64,000 bases of DNA from Sanghuangporus weigelae. Taxonomy: Eukaryota > Basidiomycota > Agaricomycetes > Hymenochaetales > Hymenochaetaceae. Position numbers and translations under genes: made by a program. This document shows, piece after piece, positions 13,401 through 32,725 of the stretch. The stretch covers positions 744,001-808,000 of the forward strand of contig CP137326.1 of assembly GCA_033182465.1 (NCBI GenBank), in the 5' to 3' direction. Numbering within the stretch: the first letter of the stretch is position 1; each line of letters starts with the position of its first letter. The notes below the pieces were generated by a model. The model worked only from the letters and a program-made list of their open reading frames with translations. It was not told where the DNA came from and searched no databases.

Positions 13401-14605
13401 GTGATCAGCATGCGGGAAGGTCCCCCTCTGGCATTCAGCGACGTATCAGAGCCGGCAAACTCCCAAAGATGTTGAGTCCACCAGCAGGTCCCCCGCCTTC
13501 TGCTCCTCAACAACCAGCGCAAACATTCTTGCTTGGAGAAGCAAATGCACAAGTTCCTGTGGACGGATCTCCGAGCCGATCATCCTCGTTGAGAAGCATG
13601 TCTAACTCGGACTCGGTTCAAAACGGAAGCCTGTTTACTGGTAGGCGTCTTTCAGAATCGTCCGTCTTAAGCGCTGGTTCTACAAACCAATCTGCTGCAC
13701 GCGGGAGCTATATTTCACTGCGAACTTCTAAGACTTTATCGCCGAAGCGAACATCCATCCCTCCACCTCCGCGACCTGCTCCGACCTCGGCTCTTCCCCC
13801 GACTCCTTCAGAAGCGATTACCACGACCCCAAATGATTCTCCAAAGCGAACATCTTTCCGGCAATCACTTTCACACAGGTCATTGCGATTTTCACTTAGT
13901 CCTCCACCTTCGAAGTCCACGTCTCCTCGGTCCGACGATCCTCTTCGTCGCCGAAGCGTTAGTAGCGGAGCGTCTGTAGTAAACGGTACCACATCTCATG
14001 TCCCGATAGCACCGCCTGCACCACCCCCCACCGGACCCTTGCCTCCCACTCCGCGAGATCCTATTTCTAACCGATACTCCATTCGAGAACGTTTGCGAAT
14101 GAAGAGTGCACCTTCGACTCCGCTAGGGGTTAGAGGGAGTGCAGGGCCGCCTACCACTTTGCCAGGTTCGCCGCCGTTGGTGACTGTATCGTCGGTCGCG
14201 TCTTTAAAGGACAATAGTTCGCACTCGGCGCTGATAGGAGAACCAATCGCAGCGATACCCAAAGATTTGAATTTTCTCAATATGTCTTCACCAGTTGATT
14301 CATCCGCTCCCTCGACTGACGACACGGACTTTTTACATGTATCCACGCCCATCTCGACGACTTTCCCGAAGCAGATACCCGCTAAATCAACTGACTATCC
14401 ACCTCCGGAACATTCTAATGGTTCACCCCCTACACCGGAAATGACGGCTTTGCCCCCACCTCCTCGACGAGGGCGGAACGGAACTATTTCTGAGAAGGAC
14501 AAGGATCGCAGCTCTCAATCACTCACGAGTAACATCACACCGGCTACGACGGATGATAGCCCATCTTTTCACACGCAACAGCCTGCTGGAGCAGTCGCAG
14601 TATAG
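10465..14605 (+). CDS. proline/serine-rich PH-domain protein
   Basis: Predicted cytoplasmic or cortical scaffold that may bind phosphoinositides. Exons 10465-10756, 11048-12371 and 12481-14605 sum to 3,741 nt (1,246 residues) in frame. Residues about 395-539 form the PH domain: it opens KFYASSPLLLLSFSRQWR, passes YHLHLFKSLGPDERELERL and VVFVTDEEIAGKRSVVKVGG, and closes with the helix DPSEAQDWISTLKSAVL. The rest is low complexity, rich in Ser, Pro, Arg and Thr, with many PPxP runs near residues 940-1080 that could bind SH3 domains. The first intron (291 bp) is longer than its neighbours and might hide a small exon. The 3' end faces that of prp8, 159 bp away. A domain-only call; I do not know the orthologue. 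Confidence 0.85.
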
Positions 14606-14764
14606 TATGGTCTCGCATTTACATTGTTCTTAGTTACTATTTGCGTATGTATCTCACTGGGAGCTCTTGGATCATGTTGTACCAGTAACATATAACATTA
14701 TTATGGATACATAGGTGTCAGAACAAAAAAGAATCGAGAAAAGAAGCTTTAAAAAAAAGGTAAT

Positions 14765-23242
<8,478 letters not shown>

Positions 23243-23421
23243 TGTGACCAAGGTCGTCGTCGATGATGAGAGTAGAGAAACAAGACAGAAAGAATCGCTC
23301 ACTCAGCGATACACCTCGCTGTCACGAACGTGACTAGTCACAGTCACGCCGCTACAAACTTGTCGCGTTGGTCACGCTCCTCCAGAGTTCGAAGTCGACG
23401 CACGAATACACAGTTTTGACA
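23243..23421. promoter_or_regulatory. shared divergent promoter, prp8 / SIKE-like gene
   Basis: Only 179 bp separate the two start codons, which point away from each other, so both promoters and 5' leaders must lie here. A dyad-like stretch (TCACGAACGTGACTAG, near 23322-23337) contains palindromic CACGAACGTGA. No TATA box is obvious. Function inferred from layout. Confidence 0.55.
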
Positions 23422-24602
23422 ATGGCCATCATGGACGACAACTATGAACGGGACCTCATGAAACTATGGGCACTGGTTGTCGATCTGAGTGAGCAGCTCT
23501 CCCATACCAAGTCGCAAGCCGATGCACTTCGTAGTCATTCTATGATTCTGAAGGTTCGTGACCCATCCTTAAAGCAACTGGTCTAGGATCTAATGACCTT
23601 CATTCGCCTGACAGGCGCAAGCATTGCATTCTGAAACGGGATTTGTGCTTAGGCGGTACCGTTAAGAGCTTAGTTTTCTCTGTTCCTAGCTGATGCGGTA
23701 ACGTTATGCAGGTTCAATCTCCACCTTTCACAAGGTCTGTCTGTGCTAACTTAAAGCGCGGACCTCACTGAGAATGCAATATAGAAGAATATGATGCGGA
23801 GCTGGAGCGGATGAACAATGCCTTGTCTTCGGAGAACCAAGGCCTCCAATATGACAACAAACAGCTCAACTCATTGTTGAAAGAGTACGAGCAGACACTT
23901 GACACGGTCATGTCCACCTTCCGTAAACATGCAGTAAGTTCGTGAATTCTCCAGAAACTTCAAAGATACTATTAAACTTTTTGATAAACCTAGCATGATG
24001 TACAGCTGAAGGAACTCGAGACGATCAGGCTGTATGAGCAATTGTTGCTAGAGTTAGAAACCAGGTCTCTCGACACACAGGTCGCCGCCGACACTTCTGT
24101 TTCTCTGCTGATTGCCAAATGCTCGCGTCTATTACGGATGGTCTTACGTCTCATGGGCGGTGAAGAGCCTACCCCTCCCACGCCTCCTTCGCCTGTGTCC
24201 AGTCCCTCGGCGGCCCCTCTCTCCACCGTCCCTAACGAGGAGAACGCATCTTCGGATAAGGTCGAAGCTCGGTTCACGCCAGAGCTTACAGAAGCCAACC
24301 AACCAGATTGGGCATTGGAACGGGAAATAGAGCTCGCTCGACTTGAACAAGAGAACGCTGAGTTGCGAATGTTACTCCAAGCCGCAGATGCAGCCGCGAC
24401 CGCTTCACTGACAACGCTTCCATCTTCGCTGCCAAAGGTACCCGTGTCGGTTATTCGCTCGCTAATGCCCTCTCGAACACGTCAACGATTACATAACAGC
24501 TTCAGCTCCGAATCATCGTCCAGCGAATTTCGCGGTGGGGGCTTCTATCCCATTCAGGGAGACCCTCAGGGCATGATTGATATGGCGGAAGAGGTTTTGT
24601 AG
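23422..24602 (+). CDS. SIKE/FGFR1OP2-family coiled-coil protein (probable STRIPAK component)
   Basis: Small coiled-coil protein; animal members (SIKE1, FGFR1OP2) and the fungal homologue SCI1 bind the STRIPAK phosphatase-kinase complex, which governs cell fusion and fruiting in fungi. Five exons (23422-23553, 23615-23655, 23712-23734, 23785-23933, 23994-24602) sum to 954 nt, 317 residues, all phases correct; two are microexons of 41 and 23 bp. Matching blocks: ADALRSHSMILK, TGFVLRRFNLHLSQEEYDAE, a heptad-rich LQYDNKQLNSLLKEYEQTLD followed by MSTFRKHA (compare LRTSLEEHQSALELIMSKY in FGFR1OP2), and the late ARLEQENAELRMLLQ (compare QLEQENKGLREILQ). A Pro-rich linker sits between the two coils. 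Family call is from remembered sequence, so moderate confidence. Confidence 0.72.
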
Positions 24603-24855
24603 TAATTTATTGTCTAGGATTGCAATCGATTATACCCTACCCCCCCCCCCAGCCTACTCTCTCCCCTTTATTTTCTGCATCACTCTTGTCAAAACGTACA
24701 TACAACCACAAGGCATCATGCCAGGTTCAGAGTGAAACTGTTGTTTGGTAAGTCTTATCTTCCTGACAAAGAGGAGTGTTCGTTGACTTACTTAGTTGGT
24801 ATACCGCTCTGCTGCATGCTGTCATGCAAGAGTGATGAAATAATACATGTTAGCA

Positions 24856-25425
24856 TCAGTCCAAGCAGATGATCGGCTTTGCGTACCTAAGTGTCACCTC
24901 CCCACTGATGATATCCAGCGTTGGCAGCAAGATCAACTGGACAAGTGACAGAGCTCCTAGACTCAGTGTCGCATTCTGTATTGTTCCACTATTTACCGTG
25001 CCTTCTGCAGGTACGATAAAGTTGCTGAACGAATGGTTGAACGACATTACAGGGATCACGAGAGTCCCGAGATCTGCGGATATCTGCGTGATGGTTGTAG
25101 ACGCTGTACCAGAATTGGATACTGAGAGACATTCTGTCGTCAGTTCTGCTACCTGCCCGCGCAAAGTGTGTATATCACCATCGAAGTTCAAGCTAGTCAA
25201 ATACCTCGATGAGTAACCTGTATTGGTTAATGACGACAATACTTACGATGCTTGATTACGGGTGAGTGAATCGGTCTGGTGACATAGTCAGCATCTGAAA
25301 ATATTCCTCGTCTCAGAACATACAGTTAATCCAACGGTAATATGTTCCACCTTTATGGCTTGAGAAAAAGCCGAAGCCGCGAAAGTCAGAGCGACAAAAA
25401 CAGTCGAGGAAGCTTGAGCAAGCAT
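24856..25425 (-). CDS. secreted protein, tandem copy B
   Basis: Predicted secreted protein of unknown function, 155 residues in exons 25425-25324, 25275-25247 and 25192-24856. The N-terminus MLAQASSTVFVALTFAASA is a signal peptide with a likely cut after SQA. The mature part is rich in Thr, Ser, Val and Leu with alternating hydrophobic residues, suggesting beta sheet. It is a paralogue of the next gene upstream: both have ASLxFD at an exon junction, a FSNF block, a PVNSG/TVNSG block, and end LDIISGEVTLR versus FDILSATYNLR. The second exon is exactly 29 bp in both. Not a hydrophobin or cerato-platanin, since it lacks the Cys pattern. It could be a small secreted effector-like or cell-wall protein; no family name is claimed. 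Confidence 0.72.
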
Positions 25426-26059
25426 CTTGTCTCAGCAAGACTTTTCGTACTCATGAACTTTTCAAGTCTTACTCATGTATGCCCGTCCGTCCGGACCAGG
25501 ACCGTCGAACTCCGCTCTGAAGGCACACCGGAATCTTCTTGGACATGTTATAAGTACCTGATTCTCACGCGAGCGGTGACAATTCACTACTAGCCCGGAG
25601 GAACACGTCCTGTCAAAGAGTTTCTCGGCATGACTCCTTGAAAAACTCTCTTCTCTGGACAGCGTCTAGGCCTTTATTTGTGGATCTTCGGTTGCCAGTC
25701 TTTACCGAAATCCGGTGCTATTGCAAGCAAGAATACCGAAACTAATCCTTCTTCAGATATCGATGGGCATGAGAAGACTAAGTGGGTAAAAGTAACACAT
25801 TCAACAACGTGTATTGAAGTTCTCATTCTTTCAAAGTAGACCGAGGGTGACACTGTAAGTTTACAGATATGAAAGGTCAGCCCCGATACGATGGAACGTT
25901 ACGGGCATTGGAAATCTAACTTTGTCGGAACGCTCAGCTGTGCAGCCGGCAGTGAGAGCGGGATCCCTCCAGTTCCGTTAACCGACAATATGCTGGCTAT
26001 TCGTCAGTATTCTTCCGTCTTGACGAACTGGGAAGAAAGTCGTGCAAGAAGGCATATGC
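25426..26059. other. spacer between tandem secreted-protein genes
   Basis: Contains the promoter of copy B and the 3' end of copy A. An open frame at 25891-26085 on the plus strand overlaps copy A and has no family likeness. Nothing else is seen. Confidence 0.4.
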
Positions 26060-26691
26060 TCACCGAAGATTGTACGTCGCGCTAAGGATATCAAACCTAG
26101 TGTTTGAGATTACGTTGAGTGTTTGTAGCGCACCCTGCGTGAGCTCAACATTTGGCACGATGCCACTGTTGACTGGGTTCAAGCCTGAAAGGACGAAATT
26201 CGAGAAGGTCTGATTGAAGCTAAAGAATGGAGTTCCTTGTGTTCCTATCTGGGCGCTCATCCCATCAACAGTCATCTCGACGAGAGGCACCGGAGTGACT
26301 ACTATGAGCGCATGAGATTGGTCTTTCTTCATATAATGTCACTACTGACCATCGAAATCCAATCTGCGTAATGAATGGAATGGGATTTCATTAGGAAGGA
26401 AGTAGAGGTGATGGACTGCTCACGATGCCGTATTCAAAAGCAACGTAAGGACCTGCAAATTTGGACTCTCAGGAAAAATCGGTGAGAAACCAGAAGTTGG
26501 TGTGCACTCACGGACATGTCAATGTTCAGTTGAGACACTTGAAGCCCAGGACTCAACAGCAAATTCAGAATCGCGGCTGGGATGTCGCCTATGCTCAAGT
26601 CAGACGAAGGTGCAGCAACAACATGCGTCTGGTTCCCCGAGACTAGTAGTACCGCTGGTAGAAACCATATCTTAAGGGAAGGGATCTTCAT
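26060..26691 (-). CDS. secreted protein, tandem copy A
   Basis: Paralogue of copy B in the same orientation. Exons 26691-26512, 26452-26424, 26363-26350 and 26301-26060 sum to 465 nt, 154 residues. The signal peptide is MKIPSLKIWFLPAVLLVSG with Ala-rich end VVAAP. The mature part includes LNLLLSPGLQVSQLNIDMS, then TASLDFD, TPVPLVEMTVDGMSAQIG and FFSFNQTFSNF, ending in NLR. It has one more intron than copy B, in the region after LDFD; the preceding intron, and the 29-bp exon before it, are conserved. The two genes must come from a duplication old enough for most residues to have changed. Function unknown; secretion is inferred from the signal peptide only. Confidence 0.7.
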
Positions 26692-27189
26692 GATCTGAGC
26701 GACGGGTCGAAGTCTGAGAGCAGATCACCGTCTCTGGACGTCTATTTATTCACGGTCAGTGAATACTTTAGCCCTCTGCTCTTGACTCATGCTCTTGCTC
26801 CAAGGTGGCACCTTGTTGACGAGATTCGGCATCAAAAGCTCCTCAGATTCCTTGGGGACCTGAGAGTCTCAGAAGCACTAGTTCAGGTCAAGATAAATTT
26901 CGGAGTGCCTTCATCAAATTCCGGACTAGGATAGACAGATGAACAGCCAGCTGAACGGCGTGTGGTCAGGTCCACGACAATGGGAAGGATGACAAATACA
27001 CAGAAGAGACGTATTGAGGCTACCAAAACGCCTCAGCGAAGATCAATAGATGCCTCTGAAGGAGCCAGACGGATGGTCGATCCCAGGAAGAACTCAGTGA
27101 GAACAGTCCTTCCGCCTAGAATTGGTAAGACATTCTGGACTAATTCTGAGCAGAAGACCAAAAGGCACTCAGAGTTGATATTCAGGTGA
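26692..27189. other. intergenic, no gene seen
   Basis: Promoter side of secreted copy A (-) and 3' flank of the SAP-domain gene (-). A TATA-like TCTATTTATTC lies near 26740, about 50 bp before the start of copy A on its strand (read as the complement). No other feature. Confidence 0.35.
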
Positions 27190-29513
27190 TCAAAGACAAG
27201 CGACTCCACGTGCATCACAGCCTAGAAGCTCCCTCCAAACTGGCCAGACCCCGTCTTCCTCACACCCGATTTCCATCCCATTGTCTCTCAAAATGAAATA
27301 TTCCCGACTCGGAGTTTGAACGATCGCAAGTGCCGGATGCAAATTTTGTATCTCCGGCCCGCCTGTCGTAAAATGAACGCTTTCAACAAGATGATGCCTC
27401 AAGTTCAATTCAGACGAGGTACTTGATGGGTAGGACAACAGAAATGACATACGCCGGGAGAAACAGGTTCACTCGTTGGCTTTCTCTTTGTAAAAGCGAC
27501 GTCGGGACAACATCCCATTCCGAGGCCGTGCCTGCAAATACTTGCGCCATATGGGATGATGACATCCACTTTCCGCTGACACTGATGATCATGATAGTAA
27601 GAACATTCGCTCCGAGAAGTCGCATACATACCTGTTTCCCACAACACAAGCTAAGATATAGCGCTCGGCGACCTTCCTTTTGTATTGACCCACTTCTTCT
27701 TCCTTGGATGTTCTCTTCAGCCACAGTGTACTGATGCCGTTCTTATACTCTTCCACATTCGTAGTTTTCATATAGTACAGGAGAGGAAACTGGGCAGTCT
27801 CGTCCCCGGCACATGATATGCGATGCTGGATGTAATCCGACCAGTCAGTGCGAAGGAATGGTCTCCCGGAAGAGCTCGAAACTGTTGAATCCAATGCATT
27901 CATGGTGATAGATGGTGGGTCTCTAGCGGCTGCAGGAAGTCCGATCACTTCACAAGTGGATTCCAGAACGTAGAACATAGAGTATCTTTGATCCTTCGCA
28001 CTCCGCGGCGAAATCGCAAGTACTGTTATTCTCCAAATCTCGCCTTTCACAACTTCTTGAGCGTCGGTCACGATGGTGTTCCTTGCCCTTTCAGTATCGA
28101 CCATGTTCAAGGAAATTGCAAACCAGAGACGAGTCATAAGGAACCTGTATGTAAAGCACTTGTAGAGCCATCTATTCTCAAATATGGAGCACGTACCTTA
28201 ACGCCACCGTAAGTTGCTTATCATTGCCTGGACAGCCCCAGAGGTTGTCCGCTACAGGCACGCGGTCTCCGAAGAATTTTGAAAGAAAGGATGCAGCATA
28301 TACTGCCCGTCTCTCGGAAACTTCACAACGCAGATGCTTGAGGTATGGCCAAAGATTCGTCATAGACATATTGTATTTCAGGGATAATTGGGAGAATCTC
28401 CGAGGCCCAAAGTTTCGGGCAATGATAGGAATGGCTGAAAGGTATACTGCGAATAAAGTGATGTCAGTGAGACCAGAACAAGAGCAGCGATTGCTCATAT
28501 CTCTGACCTGCATAACGAATAGCTCGAGACACGAGAGCACATTTTCTCCGTTCAGAATCAGAAAGTCCACTAAGGATTACAGACCATGCGTTGATGCGTT
28601 TTCTTTCTGAGAGGGATGGCGGAATGCTTATTGCGTTTAGGGACTCTGGTGGCCGAAGAAGAGGAGCTGCACTAAAGTCGAGATGTATGAGATGCTCGAG
28701 TGAGACTTTTCGTGAGGGGAGCGGCTCGGGTTCAGATTGATCTGATCTGCTTTTCGGACGAGGGACGGGCGGCCGGAAACGTTTTGAAGCGGATTTAGAA
28801 GCGAAGTGTTTTCGTTTGGGCTCTTGAGGGCTAAGAACGTGATTCAAAACCTTCGCCTTCAGCGCGGATTGGCCTCCAAGATGAGTGCTGAAAGGTGTAT
28901 TGTCTGGCTCAGAAAGACTTTGAGTCAAAGGATCGCAAATTGATTTCTTCGCAGCTAGTCCATTCGGAGGCACATTCTCGCTTCCTCTGCTAACACGCCC
29001 TTTCTCCGATAATTTTCTCTTCTTTTGAGCGGTTGATTGAGCTGCCTTGGAAGAGTCAACAGTTGTCCTCTTTGTAGCGGTGGTCTTCTCTTTACTCAGC
29101 TTTGGTCTTGCCTGTTCTGAAGTTGCCAGGCCGGTTGTAGAAGAGACAGTTGATGGTTGTATGCTTGACATCTGCTTATGCAATTTTACGTCGCCGCTTT
29201 TAGCGGGAGAAGGAGCTGTAGGAATTGTTGAGGAAATATCTGGAAAGATGGCTGTAATTCGAGAAATGGATGCAATAACCGAAGGAGACTCGGTGACCGA
29301 GCTTGCTTTGCCCTGACCGGAAGTCTTAGTTGATACCAGAGACGCGGCCTCCCGTGCATCAGCTACAGAGCCCTCATTCTGAGCAAGTTTCTGAAGCAGA
29401 GCAGCCTTCCCGAGTTTTGAATAACCAGTAATGCTGAGTTCCTTGCATCGCGCCTTTAGCTGTGGCACGGTGAATTTTGTGTAATCTAGGCCGGTAGAAT
29501 TTGGGTTGGCCAT
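27190..29513 (-). CDS. SAP-domain protein, unknown function
   Basis: Predicted nuclear protein of about 700 residues in five exons. The start at 29513 (MANPNSTGLDYTKF) leads straight into a SAP domain at residues about 9-45 (FTVPQLKARCKELS, TGYSKLGKAALLQKL), a DNA-binding helix-loop-helix motif of chromatin-linked proteins. A basic, Ser/Lys-rich linker with KKRKL and KRKHF follows and could be a nuclear localisation signal. The second half is a conserved-looking domain: CALVSRAIRYA, FSQLSLKYNMS, LWGCPGNDKQL, a GEIWRITV block, and a C-terminal half ending VWPVWRELLGC. I recall this architecture in other agaricomycetes but no tested function. An ATG 14 codons upstream is less likely. Divergent from ies6 over 236 bp. 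Confidence 0.82.
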
Positions 29514-29749
29514 GAGTAGATATTGATACGGTACGCTAGCAGCATAGATGAACAAGGTGAGGACGTAAGAAAATTGAGGTGCTGAACAGTGTATGCTACG
29601 TGGTCATCGTGGCAGAAGCAAGACGCGATTCGTTTCGTCGATCAATTTCAACGTCAGAGCTCTTTCGCCATCATCTTTAGCTCTGATTCAACAACAATAA
29701 AGGTCCATCCGTACACAACACAAATCCGGAGCTAACGAATCTCTTAAAA
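29514..29749. promoter_or_regulatory. shared divergent promoter, SAP gene / ies6
   Basis: 236 bp between two divergent starts. It holds both 5' leaders and core promoters; no TATA box is evident. Both genes encode predicted nuclear, chromatin-linked proteins, which would suit shared control, but that is inference. Confidence 0.5.
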
Positions 29750-30636
29750 ATGTACGTCCACACCATTGATCGGTATTGAGGCAATTTCATTCACGTGTTG
29801 CCCAGGCCGCCTAAAGGTTCAGGCAAACGAAAAACGGCAGCATCGTCCGCGACAAATACACCTGCCGATGCATCTGCTCCACAAACACCTGTAGGTTTCC
29901 CTTTCTCGTCAACGAGTTTGCTTTCTAGTCCAGTACTTACGGAAATCGTTCGGCGAATCGATTCTACAGACTCTCGCGGAATCCCTCTCCTACCTTACAT
30001 ATCCGCGTTCATTCAAAAATCCTGCTTACGCGAAGAATGCTGCTCGGCGGACGCGAACGCTCAAGTCTGTCCTATCACAAGAGCGAGAACGTGAGCGTTT
30101 AGACCGAGAGCGTCGACGTGCAGAACGCGAGACTGCATTAGCTGGTGCCTCTGTACCTGCGACTGCTGAGGGTGAAGAAAGAAAGGATGAGAATCAGATG
30201 GATGTTGATAAACCGAGCGGTTCCGAAATGAAGCCTACGCTGAGCGTAGTGGAAGAGGAAGACATTCCAACTTGTGAGCATTTCATGCCTTCACGGGCTG
30301 GCACAGCCAACGAAGAATACAGATACGTCCATAGAAGCTCCTCCTTCAATCCTTCCTCAAAAGCGCTATTGCGACATTACTGGGCTAGAGGTATGAATCT
30401 TTGATCCTCAACCTTTTCCTTGTTAGACTTGACGCGTCCTATTTGATGAAGGCTCCTTATACCGATCCTGCGACCGGTCTAAGATACCACGATAAAAGCA
30501 TCTACGAGTTTATTAAGACCTTGGTGAATTCTTCCTGTTTTATTACGATGTAGCGACGTCTGACTCCTACTTCTAGAATGCCAGTACCGTGAAAGAGTAT
30601 TTAGCGCTCCGAGGTGTAAATCCGATCGTCAAGTAG
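29750..30636 (+). CDS. ies6: INO80 complex subunit Ies6 (YL1 C-terminal domain)
   Basis: Subunit of the INO80 chromatin remodeller, which with Arp5 engages the nucleosome. Six exons: 29750-29751, 29806-29890, 29934-30273, 30323-30390, 30452-30523 and 30577-30636, total 627 nt, 208 residues. Diagnostic blocks: RSFKNPAYAKN and RRTRTLKSVLSQ, a charged ERERERLDRERRR helix, then the YL1_C domain: PTYTSIEAPPSILPQKRYCD, ITGLEAPYTDP, TGLRYHDKSIYEFI, and the end YLALRGVNPIVK. The start codon appears to be split by an intron: AT at 29750-29751, then a GTACGT donor, then G at 29806, which gives MPPKGSGKRK. No in-frame ATG exists in the second exon before residue blocks of the family. Convergent with the isomerase gene, 138 bp apart. 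Confidence 0.93.
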
Positions 30637-30774
30637 AGACCCTGATGATACGTATCATACGTACTCAGTTGGCTTCTCTGTGGTTGTATTAGTTTCTCCT
30701 CAGCAAGTACTATTTTGATCTAGCAAACATACAACAGCAATTTCGGCATCACTGTAAAATTACGTTGTCCGGGT

Positions 30775-32146
30775 TTACTCTGCACATGTCGCCCACCAGA
30801 CCTCTCCGTCGTCGGTGGTGCTTCTTGCAGTAAGATCGGTCTTCGGCTTCACGAAGATAATTGCTCCTTCACCCAACGTCAGCTTCTCGCGATCCGGTCC
30901 CTGCTCCTCAAAATCGATCGTTCCCTTTGTAACTATCCCAATCGTTGGTCCTTCTGCATTTTCCAGGAACTCTTCTCCTTTCCCATTTAACTGTGTCCAC
31001 AGCACAGTGAACTCCTCCAGGGGAGGGTCAAACGCCGTTGTCCGGCCTTTCTTGGACCGCTTGTACGACGTAGGCCGAAGTGCCCAATGTTGCGGTTCAC
31101 GTGCAGTGTAAGTCAGCGCTTCGACAAAGGTCTGCGTGTTGCGCGTCTCGGGAGGGACGAACGCTGCATTGAGCACGTTATCCGATACAGCCATACACTC
31201 AATGATGTCGCCCTCGAGGTATGCGTGTGCCTCATCTGCGCCAATATAAACGGCTTCTCCGCGGTTCAATGCGATGAGGTTCATAAAGAACGGTGCTGCC
31301 AACACGCCAACGTCTTGCGGGTACTGCTTGTTCAATGTTTGTACGAGTTCCGCTGCGAGCACATTGTCCCCGGTGGCTTCCGCGCCTTGTCGTTCGATCC
31401 GAGCTATCAACTTTGATACTGCCCTTGACACGAACTCCGGGCTTGCCGAGAGGAGCTTCGTGAAGATGACTTTCAGCGACTCCTTGCTTTGCTCTCGAAC
31501 GAACTTCTCGATCGCTTCGTCATGACCTATCACTGCGCTGAGTTCCGGAACACTCTGCAGATCCTTCGCTATGAGCTTCGGTTCTCGGAAGCCGATGAAG
31601 CCTTTGAAGCCATCTGCGAGTGCAACAGCAATCTCTGGTTTATGATTGGAGTCTACGAACTGTCCCGAGTCCTCATTGTGTAGTTTCTCTCCCAGCTTCT
31701 TGTCAGGATGAGCCTGTAGAGGAAGTGCTTTGCCTATGGAAAGTATCTTGAATAGGAACGGAACGTCGGTTGTATGTGAGAACTTTGCATCTTCCACGAA
31801 ATGTTCTTTATCGAACGAAGGTCCGGTGAGACGTGCTCCAAGAAACGACCGAGGAGTCGACATTATGAGACCATGCAGTGAGATTTGAGGATTGTCCCAA
31901 AGTACAGATGGTCCTTTCTTGTGTGATCCCATCCATATCTAGTACCAAAAACCATTCAATTCCGTAGAATGGAGTATTGAAACAGAGCCGGATACTCACC
32001 TCCGCATAATTCCTTGAATCACTGACTTCAAAGTCCTGCCCCACAGCAGCATGTGCAAGCTTCGTAACTAAAGATGAGCTACCAGGCTTTCCCCAGTCAT
32101 ATTCCTGGATTGATCCTTTGAGACGGAAGATATTCGAGGTAGTCAT
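30775..32146 (-). CDS. mannose-6-phosphate isomerase, type I
   Basis: Zn enzyme that interconverts fructose-6-phosphate and mannose-6-phosphate, feeding GDP-mannose for glycosylation and cell-wall mannan. Exons 32146-32000 and 31938-30775 give 436 residues, the normal length (yeast Pmi40 has 429). N-terminal GSIQEYDWGKPG is typical. Metal ligands are visible in LQAHPDK (Gln124, His126), KPEIA (Glu) and DEAHAYLEGD (His). The block YIGADEAHAYLEGDIIECM is the family signature. C-terminal EGPTIGIVTKG and GEGAIIFV form the jelly-roll end. The one intron (61 bp) lies after NYAE. No defect seen. Orthologue of yeast PMI40 / Aspergillus manA. Confidence 0.96.
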
Positions 32147-32725
32147 GTCTTGTTGTGCGTTTGTGCCACTCTAGGCCGGGCTGGGACGTTTATACCGGTG
32201 GATGAAGTGGGTGCTGACATCATTCTTGACGAAGTATTAATTTAGATGTGATCGGTGTGGGCCCTCCCTTCCCGGTACCCAAATATGTAGTTCATTTGTC
32301 TAGCATTATTAGGGATAGCTTCACATTATGTTACTATTATGTTTCGTAGAGCAACATCATCCAGAGGAATCGAACAAGGCCTGTTGATGTCGACTTTGAA
32401 CTCCATAGTTTCTATATATAGAACTCTGATGATCGTCATCCTCAGTTTGAAACAATTTCAAGATGGTCAAGGTGCAAAGTACCAGATAATGATACTTATG
32501 AAGTTACAATCGCCTTTCCCATGCGTGAATCACATTTTTGCGGACAGTTTGCCCTCTTTTTGCCGACCGTCAGGATTACTAATCTCAAATCGCTGAGTCT
32601 GTCGTATTGACAACTTCAAGACAAGGACTCTGATTTATGGTCGAGGCTGGTAGTCGAGCATTAGTGTAATACGCTGGAGCTATGAGATTCTCGTAGGATA
32701 AGATCAACGGATTGTCATACGCTCA
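32147..32725. other. intergenic, no gene seen
   Basis: Promoter side of the isomerase gene and 3' flank of the GST gene. A CT/AG-balanced, mildly AT-rich spacer; TATATATAGAAC at 32413-32424 is TATA-like but lies about 270 bp upstream of the isomerase start, far for its promoter. Otherwise nothing. Confidence 0.35.

Noticed and set aside
32341-32440. tRNA-like word GTTCGATTCC on the minus strand
   Set aside because: No pairing T stem, no A box at the right distance.
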